Assembly (NCBI GenBank): GCA_964215915.1
Contig: CAXPEB010000086.1
Coordinates: forward strand, 29,528-93,527
Direction: 5' to 3'
DNA from: UBA8524 sp964215915
GTDB lineage: Bacteria; Bacteroidota; Bacteroidia; UBA8524
DNA: 64,000 nt
Below, piece after piece: positions 42,462 through 52,900 of the stretch. Positions within the stretch are counted from its first letter, which is position 1, and each line of letters starts with the position of its first letter. The notes under the pieces were generated by a model, which worked only from the letters and a program-made list of their open reading frames with translations, was not told the DNA's origin and ran no database searches. The position numbers were made by a program, and so were the translations under genes.

Positions 42462-43025
42462 TTACCGCCTATTCCTTTGATCCAACGCTTCCTGGAATTG
42501 CCTGACATTTTCCGCATGATCTTTATAGGTCTTTGCGTAGTTGAAATGCCCGGAGAAATCCGGTTTTAAACAAAAATACAGGAAGTCGTGGTCCTTGGCA
42601 TTCACTACTGCGAGAATCGTTTCCCGCGAAGGTTCACATATTGGACCGGGAGGAAGTCCTTTGTATTTGTATGTATTATAAGGAGAATCCGTATCCAGGT
42701 GTTCCTTTTGTATTCGCTTGATTGTAGTGTCTCCCAAAGCAAATAATACCGTGGGATCCGACTGAAGGAACATTCCTTTCTCCAGCCTGTTGAGGTATAC
42801 CCGGGCAATTCGTGGCTTTTCATCCGAAAGATCGGTTTCCTTCTCAACCAAAGAAGCCAGTATCACTACTTCTTTTTGGGTCAGGCCCAGCTCTTCCGCC
42901 TTAGTTTGATTCTTCTCCGTCCAGCTGCTATTTCGGCTGGCGGAACAACAACAGAGAAAGAGCATAAAAACCGACGGAAGGAGAATTCGAGACATTGACC
43001 TGAGACCCGGTTTGGTTCTTTTCAT
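42462..43025 (-). CDS. Minimal MltG/YceG-like endolytic transglycosylase lipoprotein
   Basis: 187 residues, about half of normal MltG (around 340). The catalytic YceG core is present: ASLVEKET (58-64, Glu61 corresponding to the catalytic Glu), ARVYLNRLEKGMFLQSDPTVLFAL, and SPYNTYKYKGLPPGPICEPS, ending with HFNYAKTYKDH. The LysM-like N-terminal part and the usual membrane helix are replaced by a signal ending in FLCCC, suggesting a lipoprotein. It should cut nascent peptidoglycan strands. A full-length MltG is expected elsewhere, making this a probable accessory copy. Divergent from the M1 peptidase gene. Confidence 0.82.
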   Translation of the reverse strand: MKRTKPGLRSMSRILLPSVFMLFLCCCSASRNSSWTEKNQTKAEELGLTQKEVVILASLVEKETDLSDEKPRIARVYLNRLEKGMFLQSDPTVLFALGDTTIKRIQKEHLDTDSPYNTYKYKGLPPGPICEPSRETILAVVNAKDHDFLYFCLKPDFSGHFNYAKTYKDHAENVRQFQEALDQRNRR

Positions 43026-43115
43026 GAAGTAAAGATAAGTGCATTCCCCTCCTTTCCATCGATAATTCCCCGCTCCTCATCAGCCGGGCGGCAGACGGAT
43101 AAGACCGCGTTTCCT

Positions 43116-43123
43116 TACATTTG
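43116..43123 (+). promoter_or_regulatory. -7 element of the M1 peptidase gene
   Basis: TACATTTG matches TAnnTTTG exactly and ends 6 nt before the ATG at 43130, leaving almost no leader. Confidence 0.45.
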
Positions 43124-43129
43124 TTCGTC

Positions 43130-45436
43130 ATGAAAAAAGAACTCCTGCTTGTCGTGCTGCTGAGCACCGCTTTCTCGGTCTTCGCCCAGCGTACGGATAA
43201 ATTCAAACAGCTGTACGAAGAATGGCCTACTCCAGGCCCTTACCGTACCGGTGCCGGTGCCCCAGGTCATGATTATTACCAGCAACAGGCCGATTATGAG
43301 ATTGAGGTGGTACTTGACGAGTTCGGACATAAAATCAGCGGAAAAGAAAAAATCACCTACCGAAACAATTCCCCGGATCAATTGGAATACCTCTGGCTGC
43401 AGCTCGACCAGAACATGCGGGCAAAAGGCAGTGACACCCGGTTGATTCAGGAAGGCCGGATCAGTACCGATATGCCTTTCGGAAGCCTGGAACGTATGAT
43501 GAAGGAATTCGACGGAGGCTTCCATATCACCAGCCTCAACGGTGCAGGGGGCAAGCGGTTGAACTACATGATCGTGAAAACCATGATGCGCGTGGAACTG
43601 CCCGAACCTCTGAAAGCGGGTGCCTCGGTGGAGCTCAATATCGACTGGTGGTTCAACGTGCAGAACCGGGCGGAATTCGGAGGCCGCATGGGTTATGAAT
43701 TTTTCGAAAAAGACAGTAACTGCCTCTATACCGTAGCCCAGTTCTTCCCACGCATGTGTGTTTACAACGACGTCAACGGCTGGCAGAACAAGCAGTTCCT
43801 CGGACGCGGTGAGTTCACCCTTCCTTTCGGAAATTACAAAGTAAAAATCACGGTTCCTTCCGATCATATCGTAGCCGCCACGGGTGAATTACAGAATGCT
43901 TCCTCTGTGCTGAGCAGTGCGGAAAGGAAACGTTTTGCCGATGCCGCCAAAAGCGACAGCCCGGTGTTGATCGTCACCGAAGACGAGGCCCGTGAAAAAG
44001 AAAAGTCAAAAGCTGCAGGCACCAAAACCTGGATTTTCGAAGCCCGGAATGTTCGCGACTTTGCCTTTGCCTCTTCCCGTAAATTCATCTGGGATGCGCA
44101 GGGAGTGAAATTCGGGAACCGCACGGTACTGGCCATGTCCTACTATCCCAAAGAAGGGAATCCTTTATGGGGACAGTATTCCACCCGGGTGGTTGCGCAT
44201 ACCTTACGGACCTATTCCCATCATACATTTGATTATCCCTACCCGGTAGCCATCTCGGTACATACCAATAATATCGGGATGGAATACCCCATGATCTGTT
44301 TCAACGGAGGACGACCGGAAGAAGACGGCACCTATTCCGAACGGACCAAGCACGGTATGATCACCGTGATCATCCACGAGGTGGGACACAATTACTTCCC
44401 GATGATCGTGAATAGCGACGAACGGCAATGGACCTGGATGGACGAAGGGCTCAACACCTTCCTTCAATACCTCACGGAACAAGCCTGGGATGAAAATTAC
44501 CCCAGCCGACGTGGGCCCGCCTACCAGATCGTGGATTATATGCGCTCCGACCCCAATACAATGGTGCCTATCATGACCAATTCGGAAAGTCTGATCCAGT
44601 TTGGGAACAATGCCTATGGCAAAACGGCTACAGCCCTGAATGTGCTTAGGGAGACTATCCTGGGGCGCGAGAATTTCGACTACGCCTTCCGGATGTATGC
44701 TCAGCGCTGGATGTTCCATCACCCGGAGCCGAGCGACTTTTTCCGTACCATGGAAGATGCTTCCGGTGTAGACCTCGACTGGTTCTGGAGAGGCTGGTTC
44801 TATACCACGGATTATTGCGACATTTCCCTGAAGCAGGTCAACTGGTACCGCATCAATACCAAAGACCCGGACAAAGAAGCGCAAAACGATGCCCGTGAAC
44901 GCGATGCCGACCGGGAAATTTTCCAGGGGGATATCCTAAACAGAACGGATACCATAAACAAAACGGTAGTGGAACGCGACCCTTCCACCCGCGATTTCTA
45001 TACCGACCCCGACCGCTTTAAAGTAACCGAACTGGATCGGAAAGAATACCAGGAATGGTTAAACCGGCTTGACCCCAATGAAAAAGAACTGCTCAACAGC
45101 AACCTGAACTTCTACGAACTGCAGTTTGAAATGGTCGGTGGGCTGGTAATGCCGGTGATCCTGGAATTCGAGTTCACGGACGGAAGCACGCAAAAAGTCT
45201 ATATCCCTGCCGAGATCTGGCGTTTCGGAGATTCCGTAGTAAGCAAGGTCTTTTGGTTTGAGAAGGAAGTGAGCCGTATCAGCCTTGACCCCAACCTGGA
45301 AACAGCCGATGTAAACCGCAACAACAATTACTGGCCACCGCGCATGGAACCCACCCGGTTCGAGCTCTATAAACAACGTGAACGAGGCAATAGCGAAAAC
45401 CCGATGCAGCGCAGGAAAAGGGCTAACGGGAATTGA
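43130..45436 (+). CDS. M1-family zinc metallopeptidase
   Basis: 768 residues from the ATG at 43130; the TTG at 43121 was rejected because it lies inside the -7 element. A signal peptide ends near SVFAQ. The zinc site HEVGHN (His416, Glu417, His420) is followed by Glu439 in WMDEGLNTF, the HExxH-18-E spacing of gluzincins. The exopeptidase motif GxMEN appears as GMEYP, as in several Bacteroidota M1 proteins. About 250 residues follow the catalytic domain. It is probably a periplasmic aminopeptidase. No T9SS domain is seen. A hairpin terminator follows. Confidence 0.93.
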   Translation: MKKELLLVVLLSTAFSVFAQRTDKFKQLYEEWPTPGPYRTGAGAPGHDYYQQQADYEIEVVLDEFGHKISGKEKITYRNNSPDQLEYLWLQLDQNMRAKGSDTRLIQEGRISTDMPFGSLERMMKEFDGGFHITSLNGAGGKRLNYMIVKTMMRVELPEPLKAGASVELNIDWWFNVQNRAEFGGRMGYEFFEKDSNCLYTVAQFFPRMCVYNDVNGWQNKQFLGRGEFTLPFGNYKVKITVPSDHIVAATGELQNASSVLSSAERKRFADAAKSDSPVLIVTEDEAREKEKSKAAGTKTWIFEARNVRDFAFASSRKFIWDAQGVKFGNRTVLAMSYYPKEGNPLWGQYSTRVVAHTLRTYSHHTFDYPYPVAISVHTNNIGMEYPMICFNGGRPEEDGTYSERTKHGMITVIIHEVGHNYFPMIVNSDERQWTWMDEGLNTFLQYLTEQAWDENYPSRRGPAYQIVDYMRSDPNTMVPIMTNSESLIQFGNNAYGKTATALNVLRETILGRENFDYAFRMYAQRWMFHHPEPSDFFRTMEDASGVDLDWFWRGWFYTTDYCDISLKQVNWYRINTKDPDKEAQNDARERDADREIFQGDILNRTDTINKTVVERDPSTRDFYTDPDRFKVTELDRKEYQEWLNRLDPNEKELLNSNLNFYELQFEMVGGLVMPVILEFEFTDGSTQKVYIPAEIWRFGDSVVSKVFWFEKEVSRISLDPNLETADVNRNNNYWPPRMEPTRFELYKQRERGNSENPMQRRKRANGN

Positions 45437-45463
45437 CCTTCCCGTAAAAATTCAGGAACCAGC

Positions 45464-45501
45464 GCCCGGAAGGAACACACCAACCGGGCACACTGTTTTT
45501 T
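45464..45501 (+). terminator. Terminator of the M1 peptidase gene
   Basis: GCCCGG (45464-45469) and CCGGGC (45484-45489) form a 6-bp stem with a 14-nt loop, followed by ACACTGTTTTTTATT. Confidence 0.6.
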
Positions 45502-47461
45502 ATTCCCTGACGAGTTTACGGCAAAGCGTTTTCCCCTGACTATTTCGGAGTATCAGGTAATACATACCGCTGGCCAAGGTCTCCGTATTGATTCGAACCT
45601 CGGTTAATCCCCGCACCGCAACATGGCGCAGTTCCGATCCCTGGAGACTAAATATCCGGACATCCGACAGGTGACTTTCAGGCGACCAGCTTATGACCAA
45701 TTCATTCGCAACCGGATTTGGATAAAGGACCAACCCCTCTGCCCAGGCTTCCTGAAAAGAAGCGGGTATGTACATAACACGTAAAGAATCGACAATGGCT
45801 CCGCAGGGACCTTGCTGGGAAGCGTATAAGGTAACCTGTCCCAAGTCCTTATCTGCTTGCGAAAGAACATAGCTCATCCCATTTCCACCGGAAAAAATGC
45901 CGGTTCCACTGGAAGTCCAGTTAACCTGCCCGCTGTAGGGGCTATTCAGGAACAAGGAAATGGTATCTGTCATGAAGCTGTCGAACTGCACCGTTATTTC
46001 AATACTATCAATCACCTGACGCAGGTACAAGGTATCGGGAGCAGCCGGATGACAACGACTCCCGGGAACAGGAATACGGTATACGGCAATAGAACATGCT
46101 TCCAGATCATTGGGTCCGGGAACATACATGGGCGTGCGTGAAAAGGAATCGTCAAAATGGCCGTCGCCACTGCTCGTGTACCAGGCTTCACCCAAATTGA
46201 GGGTTTTCCCCTGCATGACCAGGGTATCTCCTGGCCGGAACCAAAAATCTGGTCCGGCATGATCTGCCGGAGCGATGGTGGAGTCTCTGACAAAGATGGA
46301 GTAAGCCCGCACGGATCTGCCGCTATAGTTGCAGGAATTATCGACTACTTCCACATAGAAGGTATACGGTATATTGGAAGCACTCCCCTCAGGCGGGCAC
46401 CAGGTCATGGTTCCTTTGGCAAACTGTTCGAGTCCATTGGTAGTTGAGGTTTGCATACCCGGAACGGTATTCAGAATACGAACAAAGGTGCTGTCATTGG
46501 CATCATCGTCTTCACTGACGAAGTTCAGTACACCCGTATCTCCTTCACAAAATTCCCGGGCATAGGGAGGACGTAATCTGGGGTCTTTATTATTCGGGCA
46601 TGGAATAACAGCCAAGTGCATGTCACGTCTTATTACTCCGATCTTTTCCCAAACTCCCTGACCATTTTTCCTCCATTCCACCACCCGGATTACAATGACA
46701 TTGTATGATCCGGACAGGGTGGGGCGAAACAGAAGACTTTTGGTTGCTTCCTTCACACCAAACCCGGCTGGCCAGGATAAGTTAGAATTGGGGTAGCCAA
46801 AATAAGCGAGCGGGCTTCGGGGATTATATGTCCCCGTATACGAACAATAGAAATTCCGACCCTGTAAAGCGGTGTCCAGAGAGTATGAAAAGGAATCCTG
46901 GACATCCACAGTATCCACTACTCCAATGGGATAAACAATGTCTTTATTATGGCAGGCAATCAACAAGGGTAAACTCTCAAATACAGGTGATGAGTTATTG
47001 ATACACCGGTTGACAATAGCATAGGTGTAGTAGTTGGCGGGGAGATTAATATTAGTCAGTGAATTGCTCCGGGCCGAGGAAACCTGGTACCCGATGTACC
47101 ACTCACAAATGCTGTATGCCGAAAGGTCAAGGGTATATTTCCATATACGTTCTTCAAATCCGAACTGTGAACTTCCGGACTGACAGCGACTTGGAATATT
47201 ACACCTGTTGCTCGGGGTGATGTCCCGGCTGGACAATAGGGAATCGGGCGAGAGGTTGAAGTTGAAGGAAGTATCCAAACTGTAGATATTCAGATCTGTT
47301 CCTGCATCCTGAATTCCGTTACAATCGCGGATTACTTTGACGTAAACATCATACTGTCCCGATCCGGTACGGGAATAAGTAATTTCCGCTCCTACAATAT
47401 GACTGGCCAACAAGGGCATTGTCAAAAGCATCCATACAACTAAAAGGATTGTTTTTTTCAT
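45500..47461 (-). CDS. T9SS surface protein, paralogue with 2 GDG repeats
   Basis: 653 residues. Signal peptide (about 1-19), then an N-terminal module of about 390 residues starting SHIVGAEITYSRTGSGQYDVYVKVIRDCNG, with regularly placed Cys, NNSSPVFESLP, FGYPNSNLSWPAGF and VRDS near its end. Two repeats follow, marked WYTSSGDGHFDDS and WTSSGTGIFSGG, each ending with a Cys and a DTL/DSL strand. The last 75 residues (LVLYPNPVANELVISWSPE...LASGMYYLILRNSQG) are a type A sorting domain. It is the last and shortest of three tandem paralogues on this strand. Probably a secreted surface protein; ligand unknown. Confidence 0.85.
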   Translation of the reverse strand: MKKTILLVVWMLLTMPLLASHIVGAEITYSRTGSGQYDVYVKVIRDCNGIQDAGTDLNIYSLDTSFNFNLSPDSLLSSRDITPSNRCNIPSRCQSGSSQFGFEERIWKYTLDLSAYSICEWYIGYQVSSARSNSLTNINLPANYYTYAIVNRCINNSSPVFESLPLLIACHNKDIVYPIGVVDTVDVQDSFSYSLDTALQGRNFYCSYTGTYNPRSPLAYFGYPNSNLSWPAGFGVKEATKSLLFRPTLSGSYNVIVIRVVEWRKNGQGVWEKIGVIRRDMHLAVIPCPNNKDPRLRPPYAREFCEGDTGVLNFVSEDDDANDSTFVRILNTVPGMQTSTTNGLEQFAKGTMTWCPPEGSASNIPYTFYVEVVDNSCNYSGRSVRAYSIFVRDSTIAPADHAGPDFWFRPGDTLVMQGKTLNLGEAWYTSSGDGHFDDSFSRTPMYVPGPNDLEACSIAVYRIPVPGSRCHPAAPDTLYLRQVIDSIEITVQFDSFMTDTISLFLNSPYSGQVNWTSSGTGIFSGGNGMSYVLSQADKDLGQVTLYASQQGPCGAIVDSLRVMYIPASFQEAWAEGLVLYPNPVANELVISWSPESHLSDVRIFSLQGSELRHVAVRGLTEVRINTETLASGMYYLILRNSQGKTLCRKLVRE

Positions 47462-47551
47462 AATGATTTACCTATACCTGATTATTAGGAGCCTGTTTTC
47501 AAGGAAAGTGAAGCCTGAAGCCCGGTTTCTTTCCTGAATTGCAAATCTCAT

Positions 47552-47583
47552 TAAAAATAAAAGCCACCCGGAGGTGGCCTTTA
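47552..47583 (-). terminator. Terminator of the middle surface-protein gene
   Basis: GCCACC and GGTGGC pair around CGGA, with AAA/TTT extending the stem after one bulge. On the minus strand TTTTATTTTT follows. It separates the 747-residue gene from the 653-residue gene. Confidence 0.75.
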
Positions 47584-47610
47584 CGTATTGCATTCATTTG
47601 TTTCATTTCA

Positions 47611-49854
47611 TTAATGTACCTGGAGCCGCAATACCCGCGAAGCTCCTGAGCTCCGTTGTACGCGGATAAGGTAGGTGCCCGGTGCCAGGCCTTCCAGGCT
47701 AAGCTCCATTTCATTGCCCGACTGCCATGCTTTTTCCATCAATATGGCTCCAGACAATTCTAACACGGATACCCGTAACGGTATATCCGAACCCGAACTG
47801 TATACGGTAACCCGATCTTCGGCCGGGTTAGGGAAGATATGCAGTTCACTTTCTCCCGGCACAGTACGCACGGCCGTAGGAAGGAAATTAATCGAACGGC
47901 TTTGGCTCAGGGTACCGCAGGGTCCCTGTTGTTCCAGGGTAAGCGTCAGGGTACCATTACCCCGCTCCTGGTTGTCGGGGATATAATAATACCCTCCTCC
48001 GGTTTGTGTATGGAAAGTTCCGTTTCCGGAAGAAGTCCAGTTTAACGTTGTCCCATAGGAAGTATAGGCGCTCAGGAATATGGTATCTCCATAAGGTCCG
48101 GAAAGCGACCAACTGAAATCGATGCTATCTGCAGGAAGCTCCAGGAATAAGGTATCTGTAAGTGCTCCGCAGGCCGGGTCCACATCACGGTGCAGCACGA
48201 TACTGGCTCCGCAATTCGCGGAATCCTGAGGGCCGAAATAATAGGTGGTTTGCATAGCCGAAGAATCCTGGAAATAACCATCTCCGGTGCTTGTCCAATA
48301 TTGCAAAATTCCGCTGCCGCTCTGCATTCCAAACAAAGAGGCCGAATCCCGGTTCATGCCAGCACTGTCAAGTTGGGCATCAAACTGACCAATATCCCGG
48401 TAAATCCGCATGGTATCCTGCTTGCTACCGTAACAGGTGTTGGTTGCTAACGATATACGCAGCAGTTGCACTTCGCAATTTCTTTTGTCGTTTGGACCAA
48501 AGGTATAGACTGCCAAAGGATTGAGGGAATCTGAGAACTGACCGTCGCCTAGTGTTTTCCAATAGGCAGCCTGGCCTCCTGAGAACACATCGATACCTAT
48601 CAACTGAATTGTATCCTGTTGACCCACATGGCGGTCCGGACCGGCCAGGAATTGCGACATAATGCTGGAATCTCTGACAAATACCATTACGGCCCGGGAA
48701 CTCTCCATGTTCAACGGACAGTTGTTGTTTCGGGTACGCAGGCTGAATACGTACGGTTGCAGACGAACGAGGCTGCTATCCGGTTTCCAGTGGAATGTTC
48801 CGGAGGCAGATTTCACCAACCCGGAATCCACATCGGCGTTATTATCGATAAATACTGCACCGGGGATTTCATTTCCATATTCGATCCAGGTCTTAACAGA
48901 CGTATCGGGATTGCTTGTGGTAAAGGGTATGCTTAGGCTATCACCCGGACAAACTTCCAGGATAAAGGGGCCATTCAACCGGGAGGTAGCGCCGTTGGAA
49001 TTGCAGGGAAGTACGATCACCTGCATATCGCGACGTATTTTCCCGACATCCATCCAGCTCCCGTTAACCATCTTCCATTCGGTTACTTCGATCACCATCA
49101 CCGCAATTTCATTGGCCTGCATGGGCCGGAAATAAAGATCGCCATTAACCGGATTCAGATGGAAACCGGCCGGCACAGGGAGGTTCGTATTCGGAAAACC
49201 CAGGAACGTTAGCGGAGCCTGAGAGGAAAAATTACTGTTGTAGGATACCGGATGATTGAGCCCCTGGTTACCCGGGATAAGTTCAAATGAGAAAGAGTCT
49301 CCAAAGTCTACCGTATCCATGAGCCCCATGTTGTATACCACATCTTCTCCTTTGCAGAGGAAACGAATGGGACGTGTATTGAATACCGGGGAAGAATTCA
49401 GCGTGCATTTGTTCAGTTCGGCAGTAACAAAAAAGTTCTGGTCTGCCTGACCGGTGGTAATGGCGCTATTCCGGCAACACTGCTCCCAGCTGATCGTCCA
49501 GCGACAGCAGGAGTAGCTGCTCAGATCCAAAGTCACCTTCCAGATATGTTCTTCCACTCCATACTGATAGGAAGAATTGATACAACGCGACCCCGTAGAA
49601 CAACCGTTAACACCGGTGATATCGTTAACGGCAACTTTGGTACCTGTTCCCAGATTCACCGTATTGCTGCCGCAACGCGCCATAAAGTTGGAATTCGCAA
49701 AGTGAATCCCGTTACAGTCGCGGTATATTTTCGCTGTAATCTCGTACTGACCGTTTCCAAGGTATAGGTAAGTAAGCTCCGAACCCATTATGTGGGTGGC
49801 TTTGAGGGAAACACTTAGCAAAATCAGTGCAAGCAGCGGTAGAATTTTTTTCAT
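47611..49854 (-). CDS. T9SS surface protein, paralogue with 3 GDG repeats
   Basis: 747 residues. Signal peptide (about 1-19) and the same 400-residue N-terminal module as its neighbours (THIMGSELTYLYLGNGQYEITAKIYRDCNG, CCRNSAITTGQA, NSSPVFNTRP, GFPNTNLPVPAGF, FRPMQANE, VFVRDSS). Three repeats follow with GDG or GNG at residues 436, 524 and 610, each about 86-88 long and ending in Cys-x-x-x-x-D-T-L. The C-terminal type A sorting domain begins LHIFPNPAEDRVTVYSSG and ends APGTYLIRVQRSSG. Cys pairs recur at fixed places, so disulphides are likely. It should be exported by the T9SS; function unknown. Confidence 0.86.
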   Translation of the reverse strand: MKKILPLLALILLSVSLKATHIMGSELTYLYLGNGQYEITAKIYRDCNGIHFANSNFMARCGSNTVNLGTGTKVAVNDITGVNGCSTGSRCINSSYQYGVEEHIWKVTLDLSSYSCCRWTISWEQCCRNSAITTGQADQNFFVTAELNKCTLNSSPVFNTRPIRFLCKGEDVVYNMGLMDTVDFGDSFSFELIPGNQGLNHPVSYNSNFSSQAPLTFLGFPNTNLPVPAGFHLNPVNGDLYFRPMQANEIAVMVIEVTEWKMVNGSWMDVGKIRRDMQVIVLPCNSNGATSRLNGPFILEVCPGDSLSIPFTTSNPDTSVKTWIEYGNEIPGAVFIDNNADVDSGLVKSASGTFHWKPDSSLVRLQPYVFSLRTRNNNCPLNMESSRAVMVFVRDSSIMSQFLAGPDRHVGQQDTIQLIGIDVFSGGQAAYWKTLGDGQFSDSLNPLAVYTFGPNDKRNCEVQLLRISLATNTCYGSKQDTMRIYRDIGQFDAQLDSAGMNRDSASLFGMQSGSGILQYWTSTGDGYFQDSSAMQTTYYFGPQDSANCGASIVLHRDVDPACGALTDTLFLELPADSIDFSWSLSGPYGDTIFLSAYTSYGTTLNWTSSGNGTFHTQTGGGYYYIPDNQERGNGTLTLTLEQQGPCGTLSQSRSINFLPTAVRTVPGESELHIFPNPAEDRVTVYSSGSDIPLRVSVLELSGAILMEKAWQSGNEMELSLEGLAPGTYLIRVQRSSGASRVLRLQVH

Positions 49855-49907
49855 ACAATAGGGGGCAATTTAATACAGGATGCCCTGAAAATGAAATCCG
49901 TTGCATA

Positions 49908-52900
49908 CTACCATTTACTTACTGGAATAATTTCATACCTGCCCTCCTCTAACTTCACCCGCAGCAGGTAATTGCCCGGAGCATATTTTTCCAGATTTAC
50001 CTTAAAAGGAAGTTCCTGCACCTTGATGACCTGCAGGCTACGGCCGCGCAGATCAAATATTTCAATCTCATACACATTTACCGGACAACCGCTTTGTACT
50101 TCCACAATACCCGATGAGGGGTTGGGATATACCCACACCTTTCCGGCCAGGCCCCATTGATAGCGGATATCCGCTTCACTGACTACCGGTACCTGGACAA
50201 GTTTGCGTGTCACCCCACAATCAAGATGTACTTCGGCAAAAAAATCAATTTTTCCCTGGCTGAGGTCCCACTCATCAACCCGATACCAGAATGAAGTGGA
50301 ATCCGAATTGAATTTCAGGGTGCCGTTTCCCGTATGGATCAGGTTCTTTGTACCACGCCCACCCCAATTCACTTCAAAATACAGACTATCAAAGCTACAG
50401 GGATCATGCTCAAACCATACCAGGCTGATCTCCGGGTCGTTAAAGCGATACTGCACATCATCATCAGGACCAAAACATTTGGAAGCCAGTCTTTCGTTTA
50501 ACCGGAACCAAATTTCACAATGCTGCTTGTCTTCCTCTGACAGGTAATAGGTGCAGGAATAGTTCAGGCTGTCATCAAACCACCCTGTTCCGGAGCTGGT
50601 CCAATACAGGGTGTCTGCAGTACCGCTTCCATGTAATACTATGGAATCGGGGGCATCCATCAAACTATCTGCTCCGGCATCAAGAACATGTTTTTCACGG
50701 GTCCAGATTGTCGTATGCGAAAATGCCTGGCTACAGGAGTTGTAGGGACGTTGCCAGGTGAGTGTTGCCCGGCAATTCAGCCAATCGATCTCCCCGGGAT
50801 AATAATAGGCATAGGGATCTGAACTATCGCTGAAGGTTCCGTCTCCGTTTGTAGTCCACCACCCTCTTTCTCCCGGATTCAGTGGCAGAGCCGTTAGCCG
50901 GGCAGGATTCCCCAGTTTCGATTTTACAGCTGGGCCTGCATTGACATAACCGAATTTGTACCGGATACGAATGGTATCGTTTTGTGCGGCACATTGCGGA
51001 TAAGCGCTGTGCCAAATAAGGTAGTTGGAACAAGTAGCCAGATCATTGTCTCCGGGGATATACCCCGCATTGGGGTCGGTGCTGTCCGTAAATCTGCCAT
51101 CACCCAATGTCGACCACCAGGCCGGGTATTCGGGGCTGCTACCTACCCCGGTCAGATGGACCGGATCAAAATCCGTCAGAACCTGGTTTCCTCCTCCATG
51201 GAATTGCACGGTATACGTTATGGAAAGGTCCAGGGTGTCGGCAGCAGAACTACATTGCGGATAAGGATACTTCCATACCAGCGATGTTCCACAGGAAGTC
51301 CTGTCCTGGGTGCCTGGGATATATACCGTGGCAGGCTCGGTACTATCGATAAAATGACCGTCGCCCAGGCTGTACCAGTAACCGAATGGGCCCGGACCTG
51401 TTTCCGGTCCCGCATGTAAAAAGACACTGTCTCCTAAATTGACAGATTGATCAATACCGGCATCCAGCCCGGAATAATGAAGTTCAAGCACCAGAGTATC
51501 GGCATTGACCAGGCAATTACTTCGGGGCAGTTCTTCCCAAATCAGGCTAACCTCGCAGGAGCTCCAGTCTTGCTGCCCCGGCAGATAATAGGTTTCATGC
51601 AGATTGCTGTCGCCAAAAATACCATCACCCAGACTTCGCCAATACCCCTTTTGTCCGAAGCGGGTGTCTTTAAAAGCACGCAGGAAAGCGGTATCGGATT
51701 GAATAAGCCGGTCGGGTCCTGCATTGACAATCCCCGGTTGCCGGAATAGCTGGACGATATCCGTATCCTGACCACATTGATAGGCCAAAAGAGTGAGATC
51801 CGTTCCGCATTCAAACAGATCGGAATCGCCCGGATGGTACCAGGTGTATGCCGAAAGGGTATCGGAGAAAATTCCATCTCCCGCCGTATACCAGTGGTAT
51901 AACCGTGCGCGTGAAGTATCTACAGCAGGCATAAGCCGGACACTGTCGCCCGCAAAAAACGCCAATGGCGTAGAGAGGTTCAGAGGAACGAATTGCTGCC
52001 TGACTTCCAGGCTGTCGCGGATATGACTATTCCCCAGGCAGACAGCAGAATCCACCACGCGGAAATACAAATAATAGCTACAGGTCTTTTTGTCTTGCGG
52101 ACCAGGATAGTACCAGGCTTCCAGGCTGTCGGGATGTGAAAAATATCCGTCGCCCACACTGCTCCATTCATAAGGTTTACCCGTATCGTTGATAACGGAA
52201 GCCGTGACAAAAAAACTATCCAAGCCGGTGCTGTCAATTATATCCGGACTGCAGGTTACTTCCGGACCGTCAACCGAGTCCCGAACATACACCAGCACTA
52301 CTTTTCTTTTTTCTGCATACTGCGGGCACCTATTATCCGTCACCTGCAGGATAAAGGTGTATGGAGTATCCGATACCTGAACCTGGATAGGCTTCCAGCA
52401 AAAGGTACCTGACGCGTTTTTCTCCTGTCCGTTGGTGGTAGAAAACGTCCCACCGGGCAGGCCACTGTTCCAATAGATATGGGTAGAGTCGCCATCTTCG
52501 TCAGCGGTATGGAAATCGATACACAGAGAATCTTTCACACAGAGCTCCAGCACGTCGGGTACATTGACAAATGACGGGGCTTTGTTACTGGTCGGGCAGG
52601 TCACCACAAGCAAGTTCAGTGAACGACGTATGGTACCGATTACCGTCATCACGCCGGATACCATTCTCCATTCCCTTACCTCCACACACACTACCCCCAT
52701 CTGGTTAGGTTGCATGGGTCTGAAGCTCAATTCACCGGTCACCGGGTTCAGGCGGAACCCGGCAGGCATCTGCATATTGTTATTGGGAAATCCCCAAAAG
52801 GTCATGGGCCTCGTCGAACCGAAACTGCCTGAATAAGTGGCAGAAACATTTTCTGCGGAATACTCGGTCACCAAATGATAAGAAAAGGAATCGCCGGCCC

